Counted from the first letter of the stretch, positions 24,809 to 34,156 are shown. The stretch: 64,000 bases of DNA from Burkholderiales bacterium PBB3 (GCA_002256115.1 NKIK01000010.1:1-64000), one strand, 5' to 3'. Numbers and translations: made by a program. Notes: generated from the letters alone by a model not told the origin.

Positions 24809-26416
24809 TCAAGGCAAGACCTTGCCCCACTCCTGTTCATAAGTGATCACTAGGACCTGGTTCGACAAGCGATTCACCTCCGCGGGCACACGCGCCATGT
24901 CTTTCGGAAAATCAAACAGCAGCGGCAGGGTTTGCGGCGTCAAAAACCGCAGGCCTTCGGGCAAAGCCGTGGGCATGCGCCAAGGGCGGCGGCTGGCCAA
25001 TAGGTAGCCCCATTCACCGAAGCTAGGCACGTTGGCGTGGTAGGGCGTGGCGGTGAGCCCGACCGACTCGATCGTAGTGGCCACCGTCCAATAACTCTGG
25101 CGCGCCACCAACGGTGAAGTCGTCTGAATCACCGCGTAGCCGCTGGCCGACAGCCGCTCGGCCAAGAGGGCATAAAAGCTGTTGGTGTAGAGCTTGCCAA
25201 TCGAGAAATTGGTCGGGTCGGGGAAGTCGACAATGATCACGTCAAAAGTGTCAAGAAGCGCCGGGGGCAGAACGCTCTGCTCCGTGTCCCCCGCCCTACG
25301 GGCTCCTCCTTTTACCTGCGCAGAACGCTCTACCCCCACACTCCCCTGCAACCACTGGAACGCATCGGCATTGACGATGGTGAGTTTGGGTGACGACAGC
25401 GATCCGCCATTGAGCCGCACCATGGCTGGGTCTTGGGCGAACAGGCGCGTCATATTCGGGTCCAGCTCCACCAAAGTGACGCTCTCCACGCTGGGGTATT
25501 TCAGTACCTCCCGCACCGCCATGCCATCCCCCCCACCCAGCACGGCCACGCGCCGCGGTGCGCCAAAGGCCGCCATGGCCGGATGCACCAAAGCCTCGTG
25601 GTAGCGGTATTCGTCACGCTCGGCAAACTGCAAATTGCCATTCAAAAACAGCTTGGCACCTGTGCGTCCCTGGGTCACCACCACGCGCTGGTAGGGCGAG
25701 GTGGCGGCCAGCACGATGCGGTCCTGGTAAAACTTGTCTTCCGCCAAACTGGTCACCGCATCGGCCTGCACAAAGCCCGCCGCTAGCACCGCCAGCGTCA
25801 GCCCGCAGGCCACGGCATGGGCCGCAAAGCGGCGTAACTCGAAACGAAACACCCACAGCGCCCACAGGGCCACCGCAGCGTTCAGCAAGCCAAACAGCAG
25901 ACCGGTGCGGATCAGCCCGAGATGCGGCACCAGCACAATCGGAAACGCCACCGACACGGCCAACGCGCCCAGGTAGTCGAAGGTCAGCACCTGTGAGACC
26001 AGGTTTTTGAGTGCCACTTCGCGCTTGAGGATGCGCATCACCAATGGAATTTCCAGCCCCACCAGAATGCCGACGATGCCCACCATGCCGTAGAGCAGCG
26101 CTCGAAAAGCGCCAGGCGCATAGGCATGCGCCATGAACAGCAAAGCAGGCAAAAAGCCACCGGCCAGTGCCACCAGCAATTCAATGCGCAGGAAGTGGGC
26201 GGGCAACTGGCGGTCAAAAAATCGCGACATCCAAGAGCCCACGCCCATGGCGAACAAGTAGGAGCCGATGACGGTGGAAAACTGCAGGACCGAGTCGCCC
26301 AGCAGATACGAAGCGAGTGCCCCCGCAGCCAACTCGTAGACCAGCCCACAGGCGGCTACGACAAAAACGCTGGCTAAAAGCGTGACCTCCAGGGGCCGGG
26401 GTGCATCCCTAGACAA
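24809..26416 (-). CDS. Membrane-anchored spermidine-synthase-like aminopropyltransferase
   Basis: 535 residues. About seven membrane helices (residues 10-220) precede a polyamine synthase domain: EYRYHEALVHPAM, VLGGGDGMAVREVLKYP (binding of decarboxylated SAM), VTLVELDPNMTRLF and DVIIVDFPDPTNFSIGKLY. This type is usually found with DUF350, as here (9 bases upstream). It would add aminopropyl groups to a polyamine or a related acceptor at the inner membrane. The start is a TTG at 26416; no ATG is near. Odd: a family B repeat (25261-25339) is translated in frame, giving about 30 extra residues (GVERSAQVKGGARRAG...) just before the FDVIIVDFPDP strand. Confidence 0.87.
   Translation of the reverse strand: MSRDAPRPLEVTLLASVFVVAACGLVYELAAGALASYLLGDSVLQFSTVIGSYLFAMGVGSWMSRFFDRQLPAHFLRIELLVALAGGFLPALLFMAHAYAPGAFRALLYGMVGIVGILVGLEIPLVMRILKREVALKNLVSQVLTFDYLGALAVSVAFPIVLVPHLGLIRTGLLFGLLNAAVALWALWVFRFELRRFAAHAVACGLTLAVLAAGFVQADAVTSLAEDKFYQDRIVLAATSPYQRVVVTQGRTGAKLFLNGNLQFAERDEYRYHEALVHPAMAAFGAPRRVAVLGGGDGMAVREVLKYPSVESVTLVELDPNMTRLFAQDPAMVRLNGGSLSSPKLTIVNADAFQWLQGSVGVERSAQVKGGARRAGDTEQSVLPPALLDTFDVIIVDFPDPTNFSIGKLYTNSFYALLAERLSASGYAVIQTTSPLVARQSYWTVATTIESVGLTATPYHANVPSFGEWGYLLASRRPWRMPTALPEGLRFLTPQTLPLLFDFPKDMARVPAEVNRLSNQVLVITYEQEWGKVLP
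25261..25339. repeat. Family B palindromic repeat, copy 1 (inside spermidine-synthase-like gene)
   Basis: Conserved centre CTCCGTGTCCCCC, a short stem-loop, then CTCCTCCTTTTACCTGCG, between two arms (25261-25280 and 25320-25339) that are near-perfect reverse complements of each other. The arms differ from those of the copy at 42956. Confidence 0.85.
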
Positions 26417-26425
26417 GCGTGGGGC

Positions 26426-26644
26426 CTAATGAATCGCTGCAGCCACGATGATGCTGATGCCCAAACACATAGCAGCCACTACCAGAGCCAATGCCTGGTT
26501 TTGCTTTTCCACAATCTCGCCCCACAGGTCGTAGGGTGTGATCTTGTCGATGATCACAAAACACAACCAAAACACCGCTACACCGATCAAGGCGAACAGC
26601 AGTGACGCGAGAATCGCACCGGGTTTAATCAGTTCCATGTCCAT
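26426..26644 (-). CDS. DUF350 membrane protein
   Basis: 72 residues: two membrane helices (AILASLLFALIGVAVFWLCFVIIDKIT and QALALVVAAMCLGISIIVAAAI) with the YDLWGEIVEKQN loop typical of DUF350 (YjfL-like). Members sit next to polyamine genes and membrane-stress proteins; molecular role not established. ATG at 26644 with AGGAG upstream. Middle of the operon running from the zinc-ribbon protein to the spermidine-synthase-like gene. Confidence 0.85.
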   Translation of the reverse strand: MDMELIKPGAILASLLFALIGVAVFWLCFVIIDKITPYDLWGEIVEKQNQALALVVAAMCLGISIIVAAAIH

Positions 26645-26669
26645 GAGACTCTCCTAGTAAATACCAACA

Positions 26670-28172
26670 TTATTTGTGTCCACCACCGCCCGAGTAGCCC
26701 CCATACGAGCCTGCAGTGCTACGGTAGCCGGATGACGAAGACGAGCAGTTTTCGACCTGAGGATCACAACTGGAGCAACGACTCAGTAGCAGGGATAACA
26801 GCAGCAACACCACGACCAGCACAATGATGCTGGTGATGCCCATGCTGGGCGCTGCGCTAAAGGGTGCCACGTCGTCACGCTCCAACAGGTCTTTCTTGCC
26901 CTCTAGGCCAAAGGCCTTGGCTACCGTGTCGCTGGGCAGTTGGTCACCCGTGGACCACACCACCTCGGTGCCGCTCTGCTCCTGCGACAGCAGGCGTTTG
27001 CCATTTGCAAAATCGCGGTTGAAGGTTTTTTGGCCGCGCTGTACCAGCCAATAAAACTCACCACACACATAATTGGTTTCGGCGTCGTAGCTGTATTTCA
27101 ATTGAAAGGGTGTTCCCAGGTAAGTGGCGCTGCTGGCATTACCACCCGCCCACTTGGGCGCACCGGTGGTGGGTCGCACCAGGCTCCAACCTTCTTCAGA
27201 ATCCACCAAAAAGCTGAAGCCCTTTTTCTGGTTGTAGAGCAGGTATTCACTCCAGCCAAAGTGTTCGTCATCACCCGGTGCTACGCCCATGCGGTGTTGA
27301 AAACCCACCACTTGCCACTTCGTACCTTGCAGCTCACCCAGCGTACCTAAAGGAATCAAGGGCTGGACAGGTTCATCCTGCTCGGCCGACTTCAATTCAC
27401 CGCCAATGCCGGCACTCATATCGATCAGGCTATTGCAGCTACCGCAGGTGATGCTCTTGCTGGTAGCCAAGGTGACGGTCACGGGCGCGCCACAGTGCGG
27501 GCAGTTAAATTGGCGGCCTTTTTCTTCTTTAACCGATTCGTCTTTCAGACCCTTGAGCTGCAGATCGTCCAGCTGCACCGCCGTGCCACGCGATACCAGC
27601 GGCGGGCTCGTGCCGTAGTCAATACTGAGCACATCGTTATCGCCGCGCAGCTCCACAACCGTGAATTTTTCGCCCAGGGGTGGCAGCTTGGGCAGTTCGC
27701 CCTGCGCGCTGATGAGCACGGCCTGCTGTTTGCTGGCCACACTAAAAGGTTTGCCATTGATGGCAGTATTGGCACCCACCACAAAGCGATCTGCCGCGGG
27801 CAATTCGCTTTTGTTGTCGGTGGGGAAGGCAAATACATAGGCGCCGTTGTCTTCGGCCAGCCAGCCGGTCTGGCCATCGTCGAAGAAGGCGTTCCACTCC
27901 GCCCAAGTGCCGTCATCGGTCTTGAACTGCAAACGCCCGATCAGCGTGAAGTTGCGATCGTTGAACTTGCCGGTGGCAAAGAGTTGTAGCGGGCTGTGGT
28001 CGTCAAACACCTCGGCCATCTTGCCCACGCGCGACAGCACGTCGCCGCTGCGCACCACCGTGCTCTGACAGTAGCCGCAGACGGCGTGTGTGGATTGCGC
28101 AGAGCGAAACTCCACCGGCGCACCGCACCCAGGGCAAGGCGCGGTGTAGGAGCGTTGGGTAGCGCTGACCAA
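26670..28172 (-). CDS. DUF4178 zinc-ribbon membrane protein
   Basis: 500 residues. Two zinc ribbons (CPGCGAPVEF...CGYCQS and CPHCGAPVTV...CGSCNS), each followed by a DUF4178 beta domain (FTLIGRLQFKTDDGTWAEWNAFFDDG; WQVVGFQHRMGVAPGDDEHFGWSEYLLYN), then a C-terminal membrane helix (ITSIIVLVVVLLLLSLLLSRC) and a Ser/Gly-rich end with cysteines. The frame starts at a TTG (28172) without a clear ribosome site, so the start is uncertain. The position between the SPFH gene and DUF350 is the usual one for this family; the function is unknown, probably scaffolding at the membrane. Confidence 0.82.
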   Translation of the reverse strand: MVSATQRSYTAPCPGCGAPVEFRSAQSTHAVCGYCQSTVVRSGDVLSRVGKMAEVFDDHSPLQLFATGKFNDRNFTLIGRLQFKTDDGTWAEWNAFFDDGQTGWLAEDNGAYVFAFPTDNKSELPAADRFVVGANTAINGKPFSVASKQQAVLISAQGELPKLPPLGEKFTVVELRGDNDVLSIDYGTSPPLVSRGTAVQLDDLQLKGLKDESVKEEKGRQFNCPHCGAPVTVTLATSKSITCGSCNSLIDMSAGIGGELKSAEQDEPVQPLIPLGTLGELQGTKWQVVGFQHRMGVAPGDDEHFGWSEYLLYNQKKGFSFLVDSEEGWSLVRPTTGAPKWAGGNASSATYLGTPFQLKYSYDAETNYVCGEFYWLVQRGQKTFNRDFANGKRLLSQEQSGTEVVWSTGDQLPSDTVAKAFGLEGKKDLLERDDVAPFSAAPSMGITSIIVLVVVLLLLSLLLSRCSSCDPQVENCSSSSSGYRSTAGSYGGYSGGGGHK

Positions 28173-28229
28173 GGAGGGAGGGGAGGTAGAGGGTTGTGCG
28201 TAGGTAAAGGGGGGCCCGGCCCCCGATGG

Positions 28230-29261
28230 CTAGGCTAGCTTCTTGAGCAGCTCCGCCTTTTTCGCGTCAAATTCTTCGGCGGTCAAAATGCCCTTGGCCT
28301 TCAAGTCACCCAGTTTTTCTAGCGTTGCAATGATGTCGTCGGGCTTCAAGCCCACCGCTACCGCAGCGGCAGCGGCTGGTTGCGCTTGCAAACCGGCTTG
28401 CAGGTTTTGCGCCAGCACCTGGCCCAGCGCGACACCCGCGCCCAGCCCCATAGCATCACCCGCCACACCGCCACCCCCACCGCCGCCTTCGGCAAATTTG
28501 GGGATTGCCTGTGCGGTCTGGTACTGCATGAATTTGCCCATGTCGTTGCCGACCATGCCCATGCCAATTTTTTGGTCCAGGATTTTTTGCAGCTCTTCGG
28601 GCAAAGACACGCTTTGCACCGTCATGCTCTCCATCTTCAGGCCCAGCTTGGCCATTTCGGGCTCCAACTGCGCGCTCAAGGCCTTGGCAAACTCCATCTG
28701 GTTGGCGGCCAGGTCCAGGAAAGGAATACCGCTGGCGGCAATGGCGGTGCTGATGTTTTGCATCACCAAGCCGCGCAACTGTCCATCCACATCCGACACC
28801 GAATAGGTTTCGCGCGTGCCCGAAATCTCGGTGTGAAACAGCTTGGGGTCAGTGATACGGAAGGCGTAGTTACCAAAAGCGCGAATGCGCACAGCACCAA
28901 AGTCCTTGTCGCGGATCGTGATGGGCTGGGGCGTGCCCCACTTCTGGTCGATTTGCTGGCGGGTACTGAAAAAGTACACATCGCTCTTGAACGGGGACTC
29001 AAACAGCTTGTCCCAGTTCTTCAAATAGGTGAGCACCGGCAGGGTTTGTGTGGTCAGCTTGTGCGTGCCGGGGCCAAACACATCGGCCACCTTGCCTTCG
29101 TTAACGAAGACGGCCATTTGCGACTCGCGCACCACCAGTTGGCCACCGTTCTGGATTTCCATGCCAGACATAGGAAAGCGCCAGGCCAAGGTGCCGTCGC
29201 CATCTTCGGTCCATTGAATAACGTCAATAAACTGTTTCTTGATGAAATCCATCAGTGCCAT
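28230..29261 (-). CDS. SPFH-domain protein with C-terminal SHOCT motif (YdjI/virion-core-like)
   Basis: 343 residues. Starts MALMDFIKKQFIDVIQWTED, the signature of the SPFH/virion-core-like family, then the SPFH domain (VVRESQMAVFVNEGKVADVFGPGTHKL), a helical part, a Gly-rich linker (FAEGGGGGGGVAGDAMG) and a C-terminal SHOCT motif (GDLKAKGILTAEEFDAKKAE). Such proteins form rings or rafts at membranes. ATG at 29261 with AGGAG upstream; a longer frame has no better start. First gene of the operon leading to DUF4178, DUF350 and the aminopropyltransferase. Role in envelope stress is inferred from family context. Confidence 0.88.
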   Translation of the reverse strand: MALMDFIKKQFIDVIQWTEDGDGTLAWRFPMSGMEIQNGGQLVVRESQMAVFVNEGKVADVFGPGTHKLTTQTLPVLTYLKNWDKLFESPFKSDVYFFSTRQQIDQKWGTPQPITIRDKDFGAVRIRAFGNYAFRITDPKLFHTEISGTRETYSVSDVDGQLRGLVMQNISTAIAASGIPFLDLAANQMEFAKALSAQLEPEMAKLGLKMESMTVQSVSLPEELQKILDQKIGMGMVGNDMGKFMQYQTAQAIPKFAEGGGGGGGVAGDAMGLGAGVALGQVLAQNLQAGLQAQPAAAAAVAVGLKPDDIIATLEKLGDLKAKGILTAEEFDAKKAELLKKLA

Positions 29262-29354
29262 GGCGGGGTTCTCCTGGATAAGGTTGTGGTTACCGGAGGG
29301 GAATGATACACACGGCCCACCCCCATAAAAAGTCGGGGTTAAGCTCGCGCCCTT

Positions 29355-30476
29355 ATGAGCCTGCTTTTCACCCCCATTACCTTGCCATCGCCCCGCGGTG
29401 GACTCACCCTTCCCAACCGCATGGTTGTCGCACCCATGTGCCAATACTCAGCCATAGACGGCCAGGCCACTGACTGGCACCTGATGCATTGGGGCAACTT
29501 GCTCAACAGTGGGGCCGCGCTGTTCACCATTGAAGCCACCGCCGTGGTGCCTGAAGGCCGCATCACCCCGGCCTGCCTGGGCCTGTGGGACGACGCCACC
29601 GAAGCGGCGCTGGCTAACAACCTGCACCGTGCACGCAAGCTGGCACCCCACACCGCCGTCTGCATTCAGTTGGCCCATGCCGGGCGCAAAGCGTCAAGTG
29701 CCGTGCCCTGGGCAGGCGCGCAGTTACTGCCGTCAGAGCAAGGGGGCTGGAAGCCTATGGGCCCCTCGGCGGTCGGATACAAGGCCAGCGAAGCGCCCCC
29801 GCTGGAGATGACCACGGCGGATATGGCCCGCGTGCGCGACGCCTTTGTCGAAGCCGCGCAACGCGCAGACCGCATGGGGATAGAGGCTATTGAAATCCAC
29901 AACGCCCATGGTTACCTCTTGCATCAATTTTTGTCACCCTTGAGCAACCAGCGCACCGACAGCTACGGCGGTAGTTTTGAAAACCGTATTCGCTATCCCT
30001 TGGAAGTGTTTGCCGCGGTACGCGCCGCCTTTAGGGGCGTCCTGGGCTTGCGAATTTCAGCCTCCGATTGGGTAGAAGGTGGTTGGGATGGTGACCAAAG
30101 CGCTGAGTTTGCTAAACGCCTGAAAGCTTTGGGCTGCGACTTCATCCACGTCTCATCGGGAGGCATTTCTCCTTTGCAGAAAATTACGGTGGCACCCGGT
30201 TACCAAGTCCCCTTGGCGCGCCAGTTGCGTGAAGCCAGCGGCATGGCCACCATGGCGGTGGGCTTAATCACCGAGCCGGACCAAGCAGAAGCCATTTTGC
30301 AAGCGGGTGATGCCGACATGGTGGCGCTGGCACGCACATTTTTGTACCAACCACGCTGGGGCTGGCAGGCTGCTGCCGCATTGGGCGGATCGGTGCAGGC
30401 CCACCATGCCTACTGGCGCTGCCTGCCCGCGGGCGCTGCGGGTATTTTCAGCGACACGGTTATCGGTATGCGCTAA
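29355..30476 (+). CDS. Old Yellow Enzyme family NADH:flavin oxidoreductase (YqjM-like)
   Basis: 373 residues, cytoplasmic FMN enzyme that reduces activated C=C bonds. Evidence: N-terminal NRMVVAPMCQYSA, where the Cys near residue 29 marks the YqjM/thermophilic-like class; substrate-binding His pair in EIHNAHGYLLHQFLSPLSN; RTDSYGGSFENRIRYPLEV; phosphate-binding end GDADMVALARTFLYQPRW. ATG at 29355. Length normal. Single gene, divergent from the SPFH operon. Confidence 0.93.
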   Translation: MSLLFTPITLPSPRGGLTLPNRMVVAPMCQYSAIDGQATDWHLMHWGNLLNSGAALFTIEATAVVPEGRITPACLGLWDDATEAALANNLHRARKLAPHTAVCIQLAHAGRKASSAVPWAGAQLLPSEQGGWKPMGPSAVGYKASEAPPLEMTTADMARVRDAFVEAAQRADRMGIEAIEIHNAHGYLLHQFLSPLSNQRTDSYGGSFENRIRYPLEVFAAVRAAFRGVLGLRISASDWVEGGWDGDQSAEFAKRLKALGCDFIHVSSGGISPLQKITVAPGYQVPLARQLREASGMATMAVGLITEPDQAEAILQAGDADMVALARTFLYQPRWGWQAAAALGGSVQAHHAYWRCLPAGAAGIFSDTVIGMR

Positions 30477-30536
30477 GGCTTAGTGCCGACTGACTCCCCC
30501 TTCCATTAGTCTCTTTCCCAACCTATTAGGACTTAC

Positions 30537-31349
30537 ATGAAAAATTGGACCCTCGCGCTTTCTGCGCTGTCATTGCTAAGTGGCCTGAGCAGCTCAGCAC
30601 GCGCCGATGATGCTTTGAAGGCCGCTGTAGCGGCTAGCCACCGAACACCGGCTTTTGTCGCGCGCGATGCATGGCGCCACCCCGTGGAAACCTTGCGCTT
30701 TATGGGTATCACCCCGGGCATGACCGTGGTCGAAATCAGCCCGGGCGGCGGTTGGTATACCGAGATTTTGGCCCCCTACCTGCGTGACAAAGGCCAACTC
30801 ATATTGGCCGCCAGTGACCCGGCCTCCAGCAGCGAATACGCGCGCCGCGGTGCCGAGCGCCTGAAGAAGAAACTTGATGCCCAACCGACGATCTACGACA
30901 AAGTAAAGCTGGGCGTATTTGAGCCACCGGCCAAGCTGAGCTACGCGCCTGCAGGCTCGGTCGACCTGGTGCTGACTTTTCGCAATGTGCACAACTGGGC
31001 AGCTGAAGGCGAGCCGGTCACCAAGGCTGTGTTCCAGAGCATGTACGACGCGCTGAAGCCCGGCGGTGTGCTGGGCGTGGTAGACCACCGCCTGCCGCCC
31101 AATCGCCAGTTCGACCCCAAGTTTGAGAGCGGCTACGTACATGTGGCCTATGTGCTGCGCATGGCGCAGAGCGCGGGCTTCAAGTTGCTAGACCAGTCCG
31201 AGATCAACGCCAACCCCAAGGACACAGCGGACCACCCCGGCGGCGTATGGGCCCTGCCACCCACCTATACGAACAAGGACAAAGACCGCGCACGGTTTGA
31301 TGCCATTGGTGAGAGCGACCGCATGACCCTGAAGTTCGTAAAGCCCTGA
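30537..31349 (+). CDS. Exported class I SAM-dependent methyltransferase-like protein
   Basis: 270 residues. A signal peptide (MKNWTLALSALSLLSGLSSSARA) leads into a methyltransferase fold: motif I VVEISPGGGWYTEIL, motif IV VDLVLTFRNVHNW, and LKPGGVLGVVDHR. This is a known but uncharacterised family of secreted 'methyltransferases'; the N-terminal AVAASHRTPAFVARDAWRHP block is part of it. How SAM would be available in the periplasm is unclear, so another ligand or activity is possible. ATG at 30537, AGGACTTAC upstream. Followed by a periplasmic TPR protein. Confidence 0.82.
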   Translation: MKNWTLALSALSLLSGLSSSARADDALKAAVAASHRTPAFVARDAWRHPVETLRFMGITPGMTVVEISPGGGWYTEILAPYLRDKGQLILAASDPASSSEYARRGAERLKKKLDAQPTIYDKVKLGVFEPPAKLSYAPAGSVDLVLTFRNVHNWAAEGEPVTKAVFQSMYDALKPGGVLGVVDHRLPPNRQFDPKFESGYVHVAYVLRMAQSAGFKLLDQSEINANPKDTADHPGGVWALPPTYTNKDKDRARFDAIGESDRMTLKFVKP

Positions 31350-31411
31350 TAATCAAACGCTTTTTTAGGCCCCACCGGGGCTGGCTCTCCACCGTGAAGG
31401 ATGAAACCGTT

Positions 31412-32683
31412 ATGCGCACTTTTCCATTGAATGCCGTCCTGGCGGCCCTCTTGCTCTCTGGCGCGTCCGCCATGGCACAAACCGCTGCGGCCCCAGCCCC
31501 CGCTGCTGCCGCTTCGGCACCCTCTGGCCCCACGGTGCGGCCTGAAATGGGCAAGCATCTCGTTGAAGCGCAGACCCTGCTGAACGAGAAAAAGTACGCG
31601 CAATCGAAAGAGAAGTTGCAACTGGCCAGCGCGCTGGCTGACAAGCTGCCCTACGAAAACTACCTCATCACGCTGCTCAGCTTGAATGTGGCCGTCAACG
31701 AAGACGATGCGGCCAATTCCTCCAAGTTGATGGAAGAAATGTTGAGCCTCAATGCGGTGGGTAAGTGGGCGTCGCAGGCGGACATCATTGCCATGCTGCA
31801 AAACGTGGGCGTGGTGCAATACCGAGCCAAAAACTACACCCAAGCTGCCATGTGGACGGAGCGCAACCTCAAAGAAGGCGGCACCAGCAGCTCGGTCAAA
31901 AATGTGCGCATTCAGTCGTACCTGTTTGCCAATGACTTCCAGCGGGCCACCGCGCTGGCCGAAGAAGAAATTGCACTGAGCCAGAAGGAGGGGCGCGCGC
32001 CTGCAGAATCCTATTTGCAAATACTGGCGCAAGCGCGCGGGCAGCTCAAGGATGCAGCCGGCGGCACCCGTGCTATGGAACTCTTGGTGACCCACTACCC
32101 CAAAGCGGACTACTGGCAATCCCTGGTGAATCGGCTGTGGACGCGCCCCGATTTAACGCCCGCCCTGCACCTGGACGTATTCCGCCTCGGATTTCAGGTG
32201 GGTGCACTCCAGGAAACCAGCGACTATGCTGAATACATTGACTTTGCACAGCGGGGCGGTTTCTCTGCCGAAGCGCTCAAGGCCTACGACCAAGGTGCAG
32301 AGGCCGGACTTCTGGGCACCGGCGACAAAGCCGAAACGCACAAAAAGCTGCGCGCCAAGCTGGCCGCCGAAGTCGAGCAGGACAAAAAGACCAGCGCCGC
32401 TGACATCGCCAATGCCCTGAAGAAGCCCAACGGTATCGCCATGGTCAATCTGGGCTACAGCCTGGTTGGCCAGGGCCAATTTGAAAAAGGCATTGAGCTG
32501 TTGGAAAAAGGCATCGCCAAGGGTTTGCCCAAGCGACCCGAAGATGCCCGCCTGCACTTGGGCATTGCCTATGCTTTAGCAGGACAAACGGACAAGGCCA
32601 AGCAAGTCTTCGCCACGGTTTCTGGCAAAGAAGGGCTGGACGAACTGGCACGCTACTGGACACTGGCTTTGCGTAAACCCTAA
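31412..32683 (+). CDS. Periplasmic TPR-repeat protein
   Basis: About 423 residues. Signal peptide (MRTFPLNAVLAALLLSGASAMAQ), an Ala/Pro linker, and helical repeats across the mature part (LVEAQTLLNEKKYAQSKEKL, VGVVQYRAKNYTQAAMW, NLGYSLVGQGQFEKGIELLE, HLGIAYALAGQTDKAKQVFA), so TPR-like protein-protein binding is likely. I start it at the ATG at 31412; GTG and ATG codons shortly upstream are alternatives. No enzyme motif; partner unknown. Confidence 0.72.
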   Translation: MRTFPLNAVLAALLLSGASAMAQTAAAPAPAAAASAPSGPTVRPEMGKHLVEAQTLLNEKKYAQSKEKLQLASALADKLPYENYLITLLSLNVAVNEDDAANSSKLMEEMLSLNAVGKWASQADIIAMLQNVGVVQYRAKNYTQAAMWTERNLKEGGTSSSVKNVRIQSYLFANDFQRATALAEEEIALSQKEGRAPAESYLQILAQARGQLKDAAGGTRAMELLVTHYPKADYWQSLVNRLWTRPDLTPALHLDVFRLGFQVGALQETSDYAEYIDFAQRGGFSAEALKAYDQGAEAGLLGTGDKAETHKKLRAKLAAEVEQDKKTSAADIANALKKPNGIAMVNLGYSLVGQGQFEKGIELLEKGIAKGLPKRPEDARLHLGIAYALAGQTDKAKQVFATVSGKEGLDELARYWTLALRKP

Positions 32684-32767
32684 GCGTTTAGGTGCCGCGC
32701 AAGTTGGTTTTTTCAACCCACTTGCGCGCACAATGGTGTGCCACACATCTCTACAGGAACTTCGTCT

Positions 32768-34156
32768 ATGAGCAAGCTGTCTCTCCTTGACCTGGGTTTT
32801 TTCATTGCCGAGACGGAGGCCAGCCCCAAGCATGTGGGCGGCTTGTTGATATTCAAGCGGCCTGCCAAGTCCACGGCGGCCTTTGCCAAGAACCTGTATG
32901 AGGAATACCTGCAGGGGACCAGCGTCAAGCCGCCCTTCAATCGCACGATCAATTTCACGTTCAAGCCCATGCCGATTTGGGAGGACGCCGCCAAGGTCGA
33001 CCTGAGCCAGCACGTTTTCTTCCACAAGCTCCCCAAGGGCAAGAACGATCGGCATGCCCTGTACGAATTTGTATCGCGCCTGCACACCCCCATGCTGGAC
33101 CGCAGCCGTCCATTGTGGGCCGTGCATGTGATTGACGGCCTGGACGATGGCCGTTTTGCGCTCTACCAAAAAATGCACCACGCCTATGCCGATGGTGTGA
33201 CCATGGCGCGCTGGACTGCGGAGGGTCTGTCCGAATCGCCTGAGCAAATGGACATCACGCCGGTGTGGACACTCAAGCACGGTGGCTATGGTGCCAAACG
33301 GGCCAAAGCCAGCCAAGAGCTTCTGCAATCCACATTGAAAGAAGTGACCGGCAATGGCCGTCGCTTTTTGGGCATAGGGCGACTGGCCGCCATGCTGTTT
33401 CTGGAAAGCGTCAATCTGACCAAGAATGCCATCGCACTGCCCTTTGTCTCCAGTGCCAAAACGCCTTTAACGGGGCAGGTCACCTCCGGACGCCAACTGG
33501 CCACCGCCAGCGTATCCATGGAGCGAGTCAACAAAATCCGGGCCAGCACACGCTCTACCTTGAACCACATTGCCCTGACTTGTCTGGACGGTGCACTACG
33601 CCGTTATCTGCAAGACTTGGGCATTGAGCTGCGTCGCCCCATCACCATCCAAATGCCCGTCAACCTGCGCAAAGAAGGCGAGAAAACCGCGGGTAACAAA
33701 ATTGGCATTATTCAGGTGGAGTTGTCACCCCCGACCGATGATCCCTATGTGCGCTTGCGCAATATCGGCTACTCCTTGCGCAATGTACGCACCATGGTGG
33801 ATAGCGTTGCGCCAGAAGCCATTGAGTCTTACACCATCATCACCGGGCTGGTCGCGCAAATTGCCGAGTTGCTGAAGATGAGCAACAAGATGCCGCCGAT
33901 GGGCAATACCCTGGTGTCCAACGTACCCGGCCCCAAAAACTACCTCTACATCAAGGGTGCACGCATGGAAGAAATGCACCCCATCAGCACGCTCCCCCCC
34001 AGCAACTTGCTCAACATCACCTTGTTCAGCTACGCCGGTGATTTGTTCTTTGGCTTGATTGCCACCGACGAACTCCCGCACCTGGAGAAGCTGGGTGAAT
34101 ACGTGGGCGCCGCCTTTACCGAGCTGGAAGCCTCCGTTCGCGACGCGCGCTCCTGA
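32768..34156 (+). CDS. Wax ester synthase/diacylglycerol O-acyltransferase (WS/DGAT)
   Basis: 462 residues. Joins acyl-CoA to fatty alcohol or diacylglycerol, forming wax esters or triacylglycerol at the membrane or on lipid inclusions. The active-site motif HHAYADG is present (MHHAYADGVT, His near residue 137), with the N-terminal KLSLLDLGFFIAE block and the C-terminal WS/DGAT domain (NLRKEGEKTAGNKIG, MPPMGNTLVSNVPGP). ATG at 32768 with AGGAA upstream. A possible source of fatty aldehyde/alcohol is the gene pair at 59512-63148. Confidence 0.92.
   Translation: MSKLSLLDLGFFIAETEASPKHVGGLLIFKRPAKSTAAFAKNLYEEYLQGTSVKPPFNRTINFTFKPMPIWEDAAKVDLSQHVFFHKLPKGKNDRHALYEFVSRLHTPMLDRSRPLWAVHVIDGLDDGRFALYQKMHHAYADGVTMARWTAEGLSESPEQMDITPVWTLKHGGYGAKRAKASQELLQSTLKEVTGNGRRFLGIGRLAAMLFLESVNLTKNAIALPFVSSAKTPLTGQVTSGRQLATASVSMERVNKIRASTRSTLNHIALTCLDGALRRYLQDLGIELRRPITIQMPVNLRKEGEKTAGNKIGIIQVELSPPTDDPYVRLRNIGYSLRNVRTMVDSVAPEAIESYTIITGLVAQIAELLKMSNKMPPMGNTLVSNVPGPKNYLYIKGARMEEMHPISTLPPSNLLNITLFSYAGDLFFGLIATDELPHLEKLGEYVGAAFTELEASVRDARS

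Noticed and set aside
28208-28225. GGGGGCC-type GC palindrome after the SPFH gene as a terminator
   Set aside because: Almost no loop and no T-run, and the operon appears to continue into the DUF4178 gene.
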